Shown one piece after another: positions 1 through 7,253 of a DNA stretch of 9,581 nt (position 1 is the first letter of the stretch; the number at the start of each line of letters is the position of its first letter). The notes under the pieces are model-generated. The model made no database searches and had not been told where the DNA came from. It saw nothing but the letters and a program-made list of their open reading frames with translations. Source of the stretch: Planctomycetota bacterium. Its GTDB lineage: Bacteria; Planctomycetota; Phycisphaerae; UBA1845; Fen-1342. The DNA lies in assembly GCA_030616465.1 (NCBI GenBank), contig JAUWXH010000035.1, positions 1 to 9,581 on the forward strand, given 5' to 3'. A program made the translations under genes and the position numbers.

Positions 1-607
1 CGTAGAACTCGCGCTGCGGCCGGACGCAGATCGGCGGCAATGCACTGTCCCCGACAATGCCTACCGTGATTTCGTCGCCGGCGATGAATCGCTCCAGCAG
101 CGCGCGGCCATATCGCTCCACGACGGCCCGGATGCTAGGCAGCAACGCATCGGCCTCACGCACGATCGTCGTTAAGACGCTGCTGCCCTCGGCGACCGGT
201 TTCACGACTACCGGCGGCGCCAGCCGCGGCGCGCCATGCGCCAGGCTCTCCTTCGTGACGACCTCAAACGCGGGCGTGTCTATTCCCAGCTCGGCGACGC
301 GCTGCTTCGCCGCCACCTTGTCCATCGCCAGGGCGCAGGCCCGCGACCCGGACCCGACGAAGCGGATCCCGCGCCGTTCGAGAATCTCTTGCAGGACCCC
401 GTCTTCGCCGAACGTGCCGTGCAGCGCGGGAAAAACCACGTCGGCGGGCTGTTCGAGTGCGGCCAGGTTGTCGGGGCCGATGTCGGAGACGAAGACATCG
501 TGCCCGCGCCGACGCAGCGCGTCCGCCACCGCCTCCCCCGAGGCGAGACTGATCTCGCGTTCGGCACTCGGCCCGCCTCGCAGGACTGTGATTCGCAGCC
601 GCCGCAT
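1..607 (-). CDS. ddl: D-alanine--D-alanine ligase, N-terminal 202 residues (3' end beyond window)
   Basis: ATP-grasp enzyme of the cytoplasm that joins two D-alanines to make the D-Ala-D-Ala end of the peptidoglycan stem peptide. The visible part carries family landmarks in order: GGPSAEREIS at residues 11-20 (substrate-binding Glu), HGTFGEDG at 63-70, GSGSRACALAMDK at 85-97, VVVKPVAEGSSV at 133-144 (ATP-binding Lys and the Ser loop), and LERFIAGDEITVGIVG at 171-186. The reading frame is open to the left edge. Ddl proteins are usually a little over 300 residues, so about one third is missing, including the metal- and ATP-binding C-terminal part. The ATG at 605-607 puts the first beta strand at residue 5, as is normal. 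An in-frame GTG at 629-631 would add eight residues and has no better ribosome site. The gene follows murB by 46 bases on the same strand, which fits a mur operon. Confidence 0.96.
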   Translation of the reverse strand, partial: MRRLRITVLRGGPSAEREISLASGEAVADALRRRGHDVFVSDIGPDNLAALEQPADVVFPALHGTFGEDGVLQEILERRGIRFVGSGSRACALAMDKVAAKQRVAELGIDTPAFEVVTKESLAHGAPRLAPPVVVKPVAEGSSVLTTIVREADALLPSIRAVVERYGRALLERFIAGDEITVGIVGDSALPPICVRPQREFY

Positions 608-653
608 GGTCGTTGGCGATTCTTCAATCACCGGACATGTCGTGTGCATCCGT

Positions 654-1535
654 TCACCATACATCGACCTCGAGCTCCAACTCGACATCGGCGGTTGCCC
701 GCACGCGTTCCCTCGCGTGATCGATCAAGTGTAACACGTCGGCGGCGGTGGCGTCAGCGCCGGCGAGGATGAAATTGGCGTGTTTCGTGCTGATCTCCGC
801 GCCCCCGTAACGTTGCCCCTTCAGACCCGCTTGCTCCAGCAGCGCGCCCGCCGGCTGCCCGGGCGGGTTCTTGAAGATGCAGCCGGCCGTGCGCTGACCG
901 ACCGGCGGTTGGCTCTGCTGCTTGAGCGTCCAGACCTCGTGATACTTCTTGAGCGCCGCTTCGCCGTCGCCACGCCGCAGAGCGAACTTGGCCCCCAGGA
1001 TCGTACACCCGGCTAGGCCGGTCCGCCGATAGCCGAAACCGATCTCGGCCGCCGGTCGCGTGACAATCCGCCCATGCGCATCGATCAGCCGCACGGCGTC
1101 CACGACATCCGCGATCTGCCCGTACTTCCCGCCGGCGTTCATCCGAACCAGACCTCCCACCGAGCCCGGGACGCCCGCCAACCCTTCCAGCCCGACCAGC
1201 CCACGCTCCAGGCAGGTTTTGACGAGCTGGGGGAAGTCGGCGCCGGCGGCGGCGTAGACCTGCTCTCCTTTGAAACGGACCTCCTCGAAAGCCGGTCCTC
1301 CCAGCTTGATCACCGCGCCGTCGAAGCCTTCGTCACGCGCGATCACGTTGGCTCCCTGCCCGAGGATCCGCCAGGCGATGCCCAGCTCACGGCAGCGGGC
1401 CAGCAGCGCCGCCAGTTCGTCTTCGTCCGGTGGGGTGAAGAACCAGCGGGCCGGTCCGCCCAGGCGATACCAGGTGTGGTCCCGCAAGGGTACGTCACGC
1501 CTGCAAATTTGCTCGAAGCCGCTGAACCAGCTCAT
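654..1535 (-). CDS. murB: UDP-N-acetylenolpyruvoylglucosamine reductase (MurB), with Cys in place of the catalytic Ser
   Basis: FAD- and NADPH-dependent cytoplasmic enzyme that reduces the enolpyruvyl group to lactyl, giving UDP-MurNAc. At 293 residues it is short, like type II MurB, and lacks the extra segment of the E. coli enzyme. Visible motifs are TWYRLGGPARW at 21-31, the FAD-binding ILGQGANVIARDEGFDG at 57-73, GVPGSVGGLVRMNAGG at 121-136, FGYRRT at 167-172, RTAGCIFKNP at 215-224, KHANFI at 251-256 and the C-terminal ELEV at 287-290, which carries the conserved Glu (289). The proton-donating Ser of the E. coli enzyme aligns with Cys219. The ATG lies inside the end of murC, a 41-base overlap, with GGAAAG about six bases upstream as a possible ribosome site. 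The tight overlap suggests translational coupling to murC. Confidence 0.96.
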   Translation of the reverse strand: MSWFSGFEQICRRDVPLRDHTWYRLGGPARWFFTPPDEDELAALLARCRELGIAWRILGQGANVIARDEGFDGAVIKLGGPAFEEVRFKGEQVYAAAGADFPQLVKTCLERGLVGLEGLAGVPGSVGGLVRMNAGGKYGQIADVVDAVRLIDAHGRIVTRPAAEIGFGYRRTGLAGCTILGAKFALRRGDGEAALKKYHEVWTLKQQSQPPVGQRTAGCIFKNPPGQPAGALLEQAGLKGQRYGGAEISTKHANFILAGADATAADVLHLIDHARERVRATADVELELEVDVW

Positions 1536-2949
1536 CGGCCACTTTCCAGATGTCGCCGGCCCCCATGGTAATCACCAGATCGCCGCTGGCCAGCTCGCCG
1601 GCGAGGCCGTCCACTATGTCGTCGAATCGGGCGATGTGGATGGCGTCGCCGCCGTTGCCGCGGATGCGCTCGACCAGGTCGTCCGCGCAGACGGTTTCCC
1701 GCTCGCGCTCGGAGTCGCGCACGAAGAAGATCTTCGGGACGACCACGCGGTCCGCCAACTCGAAGCTGCGGGCGAAATCCGCCAGCAGGAAGCGCGTCCG
1801 TGAGTGCTGGTGCGGCTGGAAGACACACCAGAGCCGCTTGGGGCGGTAGTGCTGCCGGGCGGCCTGGAGCGTGGCGCGGATCTCGGTGGGGTGGTGAGCG
1901 TAGTCGTCCACGACGTTCACGCCGGCGACCTCGCCGCGTCGTTCGAGCCGCCGCTTGGCCCCGCGGAAATCCGCCAACGCCGTCCGAATCGACTCCCACC
2001 CGACGCCGCAGCGGTGGGCCAGGGCGATCACCGCCAACGCGTTGAACACGTTGTGTCGGCCCGGGATGCCCAGCTTCACCCGTCCCAGCGGGCTGCCGCG
2101 ATGCTGCACGCCAAACGAGTAACATCCGTCGGCATCACGCAGCTCCGTCGCCCGCCATGTGTCGCGCTCGTCTTGGCCGAAGGTTTCCACGGGGGCGGCA
2201 AGCTGGTCTTTGACGTTGCGGCAGCGCGGGTCGCCGCCGTTCAGGACGATTAACCCGTCGGCCGGTACTCGCCGGCCGAAATCGGCGAACGCGGCCGTGA
2301 TCGCCGGCAGGTCCGCGTAGCAGTCGAGGTGATCCTCCTCGATGTTGAGGATGGCGGCCGCCTGCGGGTGGAGGTTCAGGAAGGAGCGGTCGTACTCGCA
2401 GGCTTCGGCGACGAAGTGGGGCCCGTCGCCGACCCCGCTCCCACCGCCCAACTGTTCGCATTCGGCCCCGACGATGAAGCTGGGGTCACGCCCGGCCTGA
2501 CGAAGTGCGAACGCCAGCCACGCGGTGGTGGTGCTCTTACCGTGCGTGCCGCTGATCGCGATGCCCTCACGCTGGGACATCAGCAGCCCGAGCATCTCGG
2601 CGTATTTCAAGACGTTCAACCCGCGGCGGACCGCTTCGCGCAGCTCGGGGTGATCGGCCGGGATGGCAGCGGAAGCGACGACCAGCTCGGCCCCGGCGGG
2701 AATCGTCTCGGCGCGTTGTTCCGTCCAGACCTGCGCGCCGCCTTGTCGCAGGCGCGCCAGCGCCGCGGACATGCACCGATCCGAGCCGCTCACGCGCGCC
2801 CCGCAACGCTGCAACACCGCGGCGAGCCCGGCCATGCCGCTGCCGCCGATCCCCACCATGTGAATGGGCACGTTGCGGAAGCCGCGCTCGGCTGGACGGT
2901 TCGGCGCTGGGCCGGTGCGCAATGACACTGCCGCGGATTCCATGCTCAC
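1495..2949 (-). CDS. murC: UDP-N-acetylmuramate--L-alanine ligase (MurC)
   Basis: Cytoplasmic ATP-dependent ligase that adds the first amino acid, L-Ala, to UDP-MurNAc. The 484-residue length is normal. The three Mur ligase domains are recognisable: an N-terminal UDP-binding Rossmann part with MVGIGGSGMAGLA at 31-43 and VSGSD at 53-57; a central ATPase with the P-loop SGTHGKSTTTAW at 133-144, the EEDHLD metal-site motif at 204-209 and PGRHNVFNA at 296-304; and a C-terminal domain with VVDDYAHHPTEI at 347-358 and FQPHQHSRT at 377-385. The final TMGAGDIW at 461-468 is also typical. The frame opens with GTG at 2947-2949, and an ATG two codons later (2941-2943) is equally possible. Neither has a clear ribosome site. 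It is the first gene of the murC-murB-ddl run and diverges from the ligase-like membrane protein gene. Confidence 0.96.
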   Translation of the reverse strand: MSMESAAVSLRTGPAPNRPAERGFRNVPIHMVGIGGSGMAGLAAVLQRCGARVSGSDRCMSAALARLRQGGAQVWTEQRAETIPAGAELVVASAAIPADHPELREAVRRGLNVLKYAEMLGLLMSQREGIAISGTHGKSTTTAWLAFALRQAGRDPSFIVGAECEQLGGGSGVGDGPHFVAEACEYDRSFLNLHPQAAAILNIEEDHLDCYADLPAITAAFADFGRRVPADGLIVLNGGDPRCRNVKDQLAAPVETFGQDERDTWRATELRDADGCYSFGVQHRGSPLGRVKLGIPGRHNVFNALAVIALAHRCGVGWESIRTALADFRGAKRRLERRGEVAGVNVVDDYAHHPTEIRATLQAARQHYRPKRLWCVFQPHQHSRTRFLLADFARSFELADRVVVPKIFFVRDSERERETVCADDLVERIRGNGGDAIHIARFDDIVDGLAGELASGDLVITMGAGDIWKVADELVQRLRANLQA

Positions 2950-2988
2950 CGCCGGGAAAAGTAACCGATCTCAGGGGAGCGCGGCAAC

Positions 2989-3006
2989 TGGCGTCGGCAA
3001 ACGCCA
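2989..3006. repeat. Inverted repeat TGGCGT-N6-ACGCCA
   Basis: Perfect 6-base arms separated by 6 bases, 40 bases upstream of the murC GTG. It could be an operator half or a small stem in the murC leader. Arms this short can occur by chance in GC-rich DNA, so function is not established. Confidence 0.4.
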
Positions 3007-3016
3007 ATTTCCCGCA

Positions 3017-3034
3017 GTCGGTTCATCGACCGAC
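3017..3034. repeat. Inverted repeat GTCGGT-N6-ACCGAC
   Basis: A second perfect dyad with the same 6-6-6 geometry, its centre 28 bases from that of the dyad at 2989-3006. The arm sequence differs from the first, so these are not two copies of one site. It is a possible protein-binding dyad or RNA stem; function is unknown. Confidence 0.4.
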
Positions 3035-3163
3035 CGGCAAGAGTTCTTGAGCACAACTTTGCACTTTGCTCGTCGGTGTGGTAGACCAACGCAGTGCTCC
3101 TGTGCCGCCGCGGTCGCTCAACTCGGCCTAGGCGGACGACGCGCTGAACGGGGCCCTTGGCGA

Positions 3164-6118
3164 ATGTCCGACACGCCTGTGAATGCGGATGCCCACGCGG
3201 CCGCGCAGCGGCTCCGCAGCCGCCTCTCACGCATCAGCCTGCTGCTTTCCCTGGCGCTGATCGCGGCCACCTACCTGCTCATCAGCCCGCCTCCCGACCG
3301 AACCTACCCCGGCGCCATCCCCTGGCGCGACGGCTCGCTCCTCAAAAAGGTAACCGAGGCGATGTCGCTGGGTGGGGCGGCGGCAACCATCCGCGGCGTC
3401 GAGATCAAGGACTTCGCCTTCCACCTGGCCGTCGTTGCCGGCCTGGCACTGCTGGCCGTGCGGGTCATAGCGCTTGGCGTGCGACTGCCGGATCGCAAGC
3501 AGCTCAGGTCACCCTGGCTGGCCGCCCAGCTCCTCTTGGGTGGGTGGGTGGCCTTGTCCGCTCTTAGCGCTTTTTGGTCGCGTGACGCGGAGATCTCGCT
3601 CGCCCAGGCAGCCCTGTACGGCTTGGCCCTGAGCTGGGCCCTGACTCTGGCCTGGACCCTCGAGAGTCGTGACATTCCGTGGTTGCTCGGCGGCTTGGTG
3701 GCTATTTCCGCCGTGGGGGCCGCCCTGTGCGTGTGGTATTACCATGAGCGCAACCCCTACCACCGCCCCGGGTTTCCGCTCGGGAACCCCGCTACGCTGG
3801 CCGCGTGCACCGTGCCGGCCATGCTGGCGGCCCTCTGTATGCTCGCCGGGGGCCTCTGGTCCCGCCTGCGGGAGGGCAGGGGCTGGTCGTGGGCGGCGGT
3901 GCTCGGTGCCGCGCTCGCCTTGGTTCCGCTCTGCTGGTGTTTCAAGCTGACCGGCTCGCGGGCGGCCATGGTCGGGCTGGCCGTCGGGTTGGCCGTCGGA
4001 CTGGCCGTCGTGGTTTTCGCTCATGTCGGCCGCTCGGGGCGCTGGGTCGCCATTGCCATGGTGGCCGCCCTGGCCTTGTTGGGCCTCGGCGGATCGTGGT
4101 GGCTGTACTCCTCCCGACTCGATCTGGCCATGGCTCGCGGTGCCACCGTGCGATTCCGCCTCTACGCCTGGCGCTACGCCGCCGAAATGTGGCAGCAGCG
4201 ACCCGTCAGCGGGATCGGGGCCGGCTCCTATACGCGGCTGGCGGCGTCACGCTCGTTGCCCGACCGGACCCTCGACCCCGGGGCGTTCATGGGCGAACTC
4301 GTCGAGCACGCCCATAACGAGCTCTTCGAGGTGCTGACCGAGATCGGCTTGCTCGGCGGGCTCACCTTCGTGGGCGGTTACGTTGCCACCTTCGTCGCCG
4401 CCGCCGGGCTGCCGCGCACACGCTTCGGTCGGCAGCGACGCTGGCTGCTCACCGCGTTGATTGCGGGACTGGCCGCTCTGCTGGCCGACTCGATGGGCAG
4501 CGTCGGCTTGCGCTTGCCGGGCATGCCGCCCATCTTCTATACGCTGCTCGGCGTGCTGTGGGCGGCGTGCCGTTGTGGCGCGCGCGAGCAGGAGGCAGCC
4601 GCGGGGTCGGTCGGCGAGCCGCGCCCGCCGCGCACCGCCCCGCAGACCGTTGGGATCGCGGCACTGTGCCTGATCTTTGCTATCGCGGGCGGGTGGCTGA
4701 CATTGCGGAATTGGAGCGGCGTGCTGCATGAGCAGACGGCCGACGTTGCCTACCGTCAGGGTCGCTACGGCGAGGCCGGTCAGCACGCGGTGATGGCGCA
4801 GCCGCGCTTGCTCGATCCGGTCCGCAAGCTGGGCGCGAACCTGCGCTCCGTGCACTGCCGATTCGAGCTCGCCCGGGCCGAGTTCGCGCATTGGCACGAG
4901 CTTCGCGCGCGCGCGCGGGACGTAGCCGTGGACTTGCCTGCACCCACGAGCATGCCGAGCGCCCCGTCCACTCGTGCGCGGAAACATGCCGTCGCACGCT
5001 GCCAAGCGGTGTACCTTGCGGCCGCCACGCTCAACCGCCGCGCACCGACGTTCGGCCGCATGACGGCGATCGGTGCCCACTGCGCCGAAATGCTGGCGGA
5101 GCTGCACGTGGCGGATGAACCGCAGCGGGCGCGCGAGTGGCACCAACGAGCCGAGCAGGCCTGGCGCTTTCAGCGTCTTCTGAGCCCCTATGACGTGGAA
5201 GCCTTGCTGGCGTTGACCAGCTACCCTGGAACCGTCCCCGACTATCTGGCCCTGCTGCGCGACGCGCTACGGGCCGGGTTCACGCCGGGGCAGCAGACGG
5301 CCTGGTTGGACGCGCTGCGGAAACTGGCGGGCAAGCCGGGTTTCGAGCCGACGCTGGAGGCGTTTGTCCGCGCCGCCGGACCGTTCGACCCACAGACCGA
5401 CTTGAACTCGCTGGTCGCGTCGATGGCGCCGGAGATCTACCGGCTGTCGGCGGCATACAAGTATGCATGTGCCGATTTCGCCGGCGCTGAGAGCGACGCT
5501 GCTCGCGCGGCTGACCTCTACGAGCCGATGCGGCCCCGCTTTCCCAAGCTGTTTTCGGTTGCCCTGGCCTATCAGGCCGAGTACGCGTTCCTCTCGACCC
5601 CCGGTGATCCGTCCCACGCCATTGAACTCGTGCAGCGCGCTATCGACGCACTGCCGCACATTCAGGAGCAGAAATACGAGGAGTTGCTACGCCCGTTTCG
5701 GGTGCACCTGGCGCGCTATCTGCTCGCTGGCGGCCGTGAGGAGGAAGCCGGCGAGCTGCTTCGTAGAACGCTGGACGACGAGTTGGCAGTGGTGTCTGCG
5801 CTCGCCAATACCTACGTGGGGCTGGCACAGACCTTCATGGTTGGGCCGGCCGCTTTGCCCCCTGACGGACGCCCGCCGGTGCGCCTGTGGCTGCGAGCCG
5901 CCCTCCGCCTTCAGACGGACCACTGGCGCGCCTGGAGTTGGCTGGTTTGGCTGGAGGCCGAGGCGGGTGACAGCGCGGCCGTCGAGTCGGCGCTGCGAGA
6001 GGCCGCGGCGGCCGGGGTCAGCACTGAGGACCTGCGCCGCATCCGCAACAGCTTGAGTCAAGAGTTCCCGCACCTGCGCGAGGAGTTGGAGCACAAGCCG
6101 ATCAAGAACGGTGAATAG
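3164..6118 (+). CDS. O-antigen ligase/Wzy-type polytopic membrane protein with a long soluble C-terminal tail
   Basis: Predicted inner-membrane glycosyltransferase-like protein of the O-antigen ligase/polymerase superfamily (PF04932-type). The 984 residues divide into a membrane part (about 23-516, roughly 13 hydrophobic helices) and a soluble helical tail (about 517-984). Family signs are GSRAAMVG at 264-271 in a membrane helix, RLYAWRYAAEMWQQRPVSGIGAGSY at 332-356 in the large periplasmic loop, and EHAHNELFEVLTEIGLLGG at 381-399. The conserved Arg and His expected for polyprenyl-linked glycan transfer are present (Arg266, His384). The tail has helix pairs with TPR-like spacing, for example 523-546 and 840-870, but they are degenerate. 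The ATG at 3164-3166 is chosen because the first membrane helix follows at residue 23; no strong ribosome site is seen. The substrate is unknown: ligase, polymerase or protein O-glycosylase activity are all possible, and there is no glycan gene cluster beside it. Confidence 0.85.
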   Translation: MSDTPVNADAHAAAQRLRSRLSRISLLLSLALIAATYLLISPPPDRTYPGAIPWRDGSLLKKVTEAMSLGGAAATIRGVEIKDFAFHLAVVAGLALLAVRVIALGVRLPDRKQLRSPWLAAQLLLGGWVALSALSAFWSRDAEISLAQAALYGLALSWALTLAWTLESRDIPWLLGGLVAISAVGAALCVWYYHERNPYHRPGFPLGNPATLAACTVPAMLAALCMLAGGLWSRLREGRGWSWAAVLGAALALVPLCWCFKLTGSRAAMVGLAVGLAVGLAVVVFAHVGRSGRWVAIAMVAALALLGLGGSWWLYSSRLDLAMARGATVRFRLYAWRYAAEMWQQRPVSGIGAGSYTRLAASRSLPDRTLDPGAFMGELVEHAHNELFEVLTEIGLLGGLTFVGGYVATFVAAAGLPRTRFGRQRRWLLTALIAGLAALLADSMGSVGLRLPGMPPIFYTLLGVLWAACRCGAREQEAAAGSVGEPRPPRTAPQTVGIAALCLIFAIAGGWLTLRNWSGVLHEQTADVAYRQGRYGEAGQHAVMAQPRLLDPVRKLGANLRSVHCRFELARAEFAHWHELRARARDVAVDLPAPTSMPSAPSTRARKHAVARCQAVYLAAATLNRRAPTFGRMTAIGAHCAEMLAELHVADEPQRAREWHQRAEQAWRFQRLLSPYDVEALLALTSYPGTVPDYLALLRDALRAGFTPGQQTAWLDALRKLAGKPGFEPTLEAFVRAAGPFDPQTDLNSLVASMAPEIYRLSAAYKYACADFAGAESDAARAADLYEPMRPRFPKLFSVALAYQAEYAFLSTPGDPSHAIELVQRAIDALPHIQEQKYEELLRPFRVHLARYLLAGGREEEAGELLRRTLDDELAVVSALANTYVGLAQTFMVGPAALPPDGRPPVRLWLRAALRLQTDHWRAWSWLVWLEAEAGDSAAVESALREAAAAGVSTEDLRRIRNSLSQEFPHLREELEHKPIKNGE
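3971..4006 (+). repeat. Three tandem 12-base units coding (Val-Gly-Leu-Ala)3
   Basis: Three direct copies of a 12-base unit, the first reading GTCGGGCTGGCC, with one or two substitutions between copies. They encode VGLAVGLAVGLA (residues 270-281) inside a predicted membrane helix right after the conserved GSR motif. This looks like a small in-frame expansion within the coding region. Confidence 0.75.
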
Positions 6119-7232
6119 CGCACGACCCCAGCCTGGCCTGCACAAACCACCCCTCGCCGATCCGGCGGGCCCGAATCGGTTCAGCCAGGCGTAGCGCTTC
6201 GCGTACGGATGGCACGCCGAGCCCACCCAGGGCACCCGACGCGTACCGACCCCCGATGAGCAGAGGGGCCTGGTAGATGTGGACCTCGTCGGCCAGCCCC
6301 TGATCGAAGAAGCTGCCCAGCACGCGCCCGCCGCCTTCCACAAGCACGTTCGTCATCGCCCGGGCGCCCAACGTTTCCAGTACAGCGTCCAGCGAGAGCC
6401 CCGCGCCGTCGCGCTGAACGCGATGGATCACGCAGTCGGCCTGCTCGAGTCTCTTGGTACGCGAGCGCGGCACGCGCGGGCCGCAGAAGATCCAGGTCGG
6501 GATGCGCCTGGCGGTTTTGACGAGCCGGGCTTGCGGCGGCGTCCGCAGCCGGGTATCGAGCACGACGCGGACGGCGACGCGGCGCGGGCGACCGACGCGG
6601 CAAGTCAGTAGCGGATCGTCCGCCATGACCGTCCCCACCCCGACGATCACGGCATCCACCCGCCCCCGCGTGCGCTGGGCCTGAGCGCGCATCCGCCGGT
6701 CCGTGATCCACTTCGAATCGCCCGTGCGCGTGGCGATCTTCCCATCCAGGCTCTGGGCCCATTTGAGAATCACCCACGGCCGACCGCGCTGGGTCAGCTT
6801 GATGTACGGCGCGTTCAGCTCGGTGGCTTCCCGTTGGAGCAGGCCGACCTCGACCCGCACTCCGGCCGCGCGCAGGACCCGCAAGCCCCGGCCCGCGACG
6901 CGGGGGTTCGGGTCGCGCATCGCCGCCAGCACACGCCCCACGCCGGCTTCGATCAACGCATCGGTGCAGGGCGGCGTCTTGCCCGCAAAACAGCACGGCT
7001 CGAGCGTTACGTAGATGATGGCACCCTTCGCGGGGCCTTTGCACCGCCGCAGCGCCTCCACCTCGGCGTGCGGGCCGCCGAAGCGCCGATGGTAGCCCTC
7101 GCCGATGATCTTGCCCCCGCGGACGAGCACGCACCCGACCAGGGGATTGGGCTCGGCGCGACCCTGCCCACGGGCGGCCAGGTGCAACGCCCGTTGCATG
7201 AAGCCGGCCTCCGCGGGCATGCTCGCCGTCAC
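6102..7232 (-). CDS. ribD: Bifunctional riboflavin biosynthesis protein RibD (deaminase/reductase)
   Basis: Cytoplasmic enzyme for two consecutive riboflavin steps: deamination of the diaminohydroxypyrimidine phosphoribosyl intermediate, then NADPH-dependent reduction of its ribose. The 376 residues contain both domains. The deaminase (about 10-135) has PNPLVGCVLV at 28-37, the zinc-site HAE at 55-57 and PCCFAGKTPPC at 79-89 (zinc ligands His55, Cys80, Cys89). The reductase (about 150-365) has LKWAQSLDGKIA at 156-167, SKWIT at 173-177, DAVIVGVGTVMADDPLLT at 193-210 and NVLVEGGGRVLGSFF at 295-309. The position two after the first zinc Cys, usually His, is Phe82. The GTG start is supported by GGGAGG six bases upstream; the ATG at 7218-7220 is too far from that site. 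The 3' end overlaps the convergent ligase-like gene by 17 bases. Confidence 0.96.
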   Translation of the reverse strand: MTASMPAEAGFMQRALHLAARGQGRAEPNPLVGCVLVRGGKIIGEGYHRRFGGPHAEVEALRRCKGPAKGAIIYVTLEPCCFAGKTPPCTDALIEAGVGRVLAAMRDPNPRVAGRGLRVLRAAGVRVEVGLLQREATELNAPYIKLTQRGRPWVILKWAQSLDGKIATRTGDSKWITDRRMRAQAQRTRGRVDAVIVGVGTVMADDPLLTCRVGRPRRVAVRVVLDTRLRTPPQARLVKTARRIPTWIFCGPRVPRSRTKRLEQADCVIHRVQRDGAGLSLDAVLETLGARAMTNVLVEGGGRVLGSFFDQGLADEVHIYQAPLLIGGRYASGALGGLGVPSVREALRLAEPIRARRIGEGWFVQARLGSCAIHRS

Positions 7233-7238
7233 CGCAGG

Positions 7239-7244
7239 CCTCCC
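7239..7244 (-). promoter_or_regulatory. Ribosome binding site deciding the ribD start
   Basis: GGGAGG on the minus strand, six bases before the GTG at 7230-7232. It sits in the 21-base gap after the DUF1571 stop codon and favours this GTG over the ATG four codons later. Confidence 0.75.
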
Positions 7245-7253
7245 GTCAGCCCG

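Larger units (their letters stand above)
2950..3163. promoter_or_regulatory. Divergent intergenic region between murC and the ligase-like gene
   Basis: This 214-base stretch must hold the 5' control signals for both murC (leftward) and the membrane protein gene (rightward). I see no convincing sigma70-type promoter in either direction. The best rightward candidate is TTGCAC near 3059 followed 17 bases later by TAGACC, only three of six matches in each box. Two short inverted repeats of the same layout lie in its murC-proximal half and are listed separately. The plus-strand frame of the downstream gene happens to stay open through this region, but nothing in its translation looks like protein. 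Confidence 0.5.

Noticed and set aside
1270..2925. Several plus-strand open frames opposite murC and murB
   Set aside because: They lie wholly antisense to clearly conserved Mur enzymes and show low-complexity Arg/Ala/Pro-rich translations.
2864..3163. In-frame 100-codon upstream extension of the ligase-like protein
   Set aside because: It would overlap the start of murC on the opposite strand, its translation is arginine- and serine-rich with no domain, and the ATG at 3164 places the first membrane helix normally.
4247..5146. Long open frame on the minus strand inside the ligase-like gene
   Set aside because: The translation is rich in Arg, Gly, Gln and Ala with no recognisable fold, as expected from the antisense of GC-rich coding DNA; the plus-strand gene is well supported.
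6157..6179. Inverted repeat CCGAT/ATCGG near the end of ribD, considered as a terminator for the convergent gene
   Set aside because: Five-base arms with a 13-base loop, no T tract, and it lies within conserved ribD coding sequence.
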